This document shows, one piece after another, positions 62,634-64,000 of a stretch of 64,000 nt of DNA; the stretch's first letter is position 1, and every line of letters begins with the position of its first letter. The notes below the pieces were generated by a model. That model was not told the DNA's origin. It searched no databases and saw only the letters and a list, made by a program, of their open reading frames with translations. Origin of the DNA: Crenobacter cavernae (GTDB taxonomy: Bacteria > Pseudomonadota > Gammaproteobacteria > Burkholderiales > Chromobacteriaceae); contig NZ_CP031337.1 of assembly GCF_003355495.1 (NCBI RefSeq), positions 2,547,001-2,611,000 of the forward strand, written 5' to 3'. Made by a program: the position numbers and the translations under genes.

Positions 62634-63782
62634 ATGACAGCCAATACCGCGTTGATCCTGGCCGGCGGTGGCGCGCGCGCGGCCTATCAGGCGGGCGCCC
62701 TGATGGCGATCGCCCGCATGCGCCCGAAGGGTGCACCGAGTCCCTTTGGCATCATTTGCGGCACGTCGGCCGGCGCGATCAACGCCACCGCGCTCGCGGC
62801 CGGCGCGCACAACTTCCGACGCGCGAGCGCCTATCTTTCCAGCGTCTGGCGCGAGCTGCACGTCTCCGACGTCTATCGCAGCGAGCTGTCGTACTTCCTC
62901 AAGACCTTCATGCAGCTGGGCGCCTCGGTCGTCAGTGGCGGTCGTCTGGTCGGCAGCCCGCAAAGCCTGCTCGATAATGCGCCGCTGCGCGACCTACTCG
63001 AGCGGGTGATGGACTTTCGTGGCGTCGAAGGCGCGATCGATGGCGGTGCGCTGAAGGCGCTGGCACTGACCGCGTCGTGCTACAACTCGGGCTTGTCGGT
63101 GACCTTCTTCGAGGGGGGCGGCGACATCGAGGGTTGGCAGCGCAGTCAGCGCATCGGCGTGCGCGCGCGGCTGACCATCGAACATCTGATGGCGTCGGCG
63201 TCGATCCCGGTGCTCTTTCCGTCGGTGCAGGTCGACAATCTCTATTACTGCGACGGCGCGATCCGCCAGATGGCGCCGATGTCGCCGGCCTTGCACCTGG
63301 GGGCGGACAAGGTCTTCGCCATCAATCTGATCAGCCATCGCCAGGAGGTGCCCGCGGGGCGACGGCCGGCGCTGGAATATCCGACGCTCGCGCAGGTGTT
63401 CGGCCATCTGCTCAACAGCATTTTCCTCGACAGCATGGCGGTGGACATGGAGCGGCTGATCCGCATCAACCACACCGTCTCTTTATTGAGCGAGGAGGCG
63501 AAACTCGAGAACAAGACCAGCCTCAAACGCGTGGAGGTGTTTACGCTGTCGCCGAGCCGGTCGCTCGAAGAGATCGCCTATAAGCATGCGGAATCGTTTC
63601 CGCGCGTGCTGCGCTTCCTGATGCGCGGCGCCGGCGCGATGCGACAGCGCGGGGCGACGCTGGCGAGTTATCTATTGTTCGAGCCGGCTTACTGCAAGGC
63701 GCTGATCGATTTGGGCTATCGCGACGCCATGGAACAAAAACAGGCGATCCTCGCCTTCCTCGATGGCGAGACGGCCCGCTAA
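62634..63782 (+). CDS. Patatin-like phospholipase
   Basis: The 382-residue protein has a patatin core: AGGGARAAYQAGAL at 10-23, Ser45 in CGTSAGAINAT, and catalytic Asp near 207 in YYCDGAIRQ. It has no signal peptide or membrane segment, so it is probably cytoplasmic. GGGGGAG precedes the ATG. It is the third patatin in the window and is unlike the other two in length and location. Substrate unknown. Confidence 0.85.
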   Translation: MTANTALILAGGGARAAYQAGALMAIARMRPKGAPSPFGIICGTSAGAINATALAAGAHNFRRASAYLSSVWRELHVSDVYRSELSYFLKTFMQLGASVVSGGRLVGSPQSLLDNAPLRDLLERVMDFRGVEGAIDGGALKALALTASCYNSGLSVTFFEGGGDIEGWQRSQRIGVRARLTIEHLMASASIPVLFPSVQVDNLYYCDGAIRQMAPMSPALHLGADKVFAINLISHRQEVPAGRRPALEYPTLAQVFGHLLNSIFLDSMAVDMERLIRINHTVSLLSEEAKLENKTSLKRVEVFTLSPSRSLEEIAYKHAESFPRVLRFLMRGAGAMRQRGATLASYLLFEPAYCKALIDLGYRDAMEQKQAILAFLDGETAR

Positions 63783-63809
63783 AATAGTTTTTTCATAAAA
63801 GGGGATGAT

Positions 63810-64000
63810 GTGAATTCGAAAGCAATCGGTGCCCGGCCGGTATTCGCCGGCCTGACCTTGCTGTGCGTGGCGGCGCTGGCGTTCGCCTTGTATCTGCAGC
63901 ATGGGGTCGGACTGGAACCTTGCCCGCTGTGTATCTTCCAGCGAATCGCCGTGATGGCGGTCGGCCTGTTCAGTCTGCTGGGCTTGTTGTTCGCGGGGAG
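63810..64000 (+). CDS. dsbB: Disulphide bond formation protein DsbB (partial)
   Basis: The frame from GTG 63810 runs off the right edge. The first transmembrane helix (VFAGLTLLCVAALAFALYL) is followed by GLEPCPLCIFQRIAVMAVG, which contains the DsbB CPLC motif. It reoxidises DsbA with quinone. AAGGGG lies 5-9 bases upstream. Confidence 0.9.
   Translation, partial: MNSKAIGARPVFAGLTLLCVAALAFALYLQHGVGLEPCPLCIFQRIAVMAVGLFSLLGLLFAG

Noticed and set aside
1..64000. CRISPR arrays, tRNA and rRNA genes
   Set aside because: I saw no regularly spaced repeat array and no sequence with a tRNA or rRNA signature; a dedicated scan could still find a short RNA gene.

Overview
The window looks like the chromosome of a GC-rich betaproteobacterium, most plausibly Neisseriales (Chromobacteriaceae-like). 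The housekeeping genes between about 20 and 64 kb are codon-biased and GC-rich: nrdA/nrdB, pgeF, rluD, bamD, glnB, purL, trpC, mogA, darP, pmbA and dsbB. The genus assignment is inference.

Layout. 0.1-2.3 kb holds slyD, a small DUF2798 membrane protein and a MEKHL-domain protein. 2.5-20.0 kb is an accessory island with lower, uneven GC and many insertion-sequence remnants. It carries a NACHT-type NTPase broken by one in-frame stop and one homopolymer frameshift; a large patatin/transmembrane protein paired with a two-domain peptidoglycan-hydrolase-like protein, bracketed by IS110/IS1111 end sequences; an overlapping pair of unknown secreted and 4-TM membrane proteins; a frameshifted IS5-type element; a truncated McrB-like fragment; an intact IS3-type element; and a CBASS-like operon (Cap15-like effector, CD-NTase, two unknown downstream ORFs, the last cut by the IS3 element). 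The island reads as a partly decayed defence locus.

20.2-64 kb is core-like. It contains nrdA-small ORF-lipoprotein-nrdB; pgeF and rluD divergent from bamD with overlapping start codons; a poly-N-acetylglucosamine (PNAG) locus with one pgaA and two tandem pgaBCD sets; glnB; purL; a type Vd (PlpD-like) patatin autotransporter; a six-gene locus with two RND permeases, a reduced adaptor-like protein and an alginate-export-type porin; a translationally coupled darP-mogA-yheT-trpC run; pmbA and a DNA glycosylase; a third patatin; and the start of dsbB at the right edge.

The strongest unexplained signal is a repeated word, consensus AAGGTTGGCCGAG (core TTGGCCGA). It is scattered on both strands through the core part of the window, including two inverted pairs at 2.4 and 22.0 kb, and I found none in the island between 2.46 and 21.98 kb. 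In purL it repeatedly encodes Leu-Ala-Glu with the otherwise unfavoured TTG codon. This behaves like a DNA uptake sequence unrelated to the Neisseria one.
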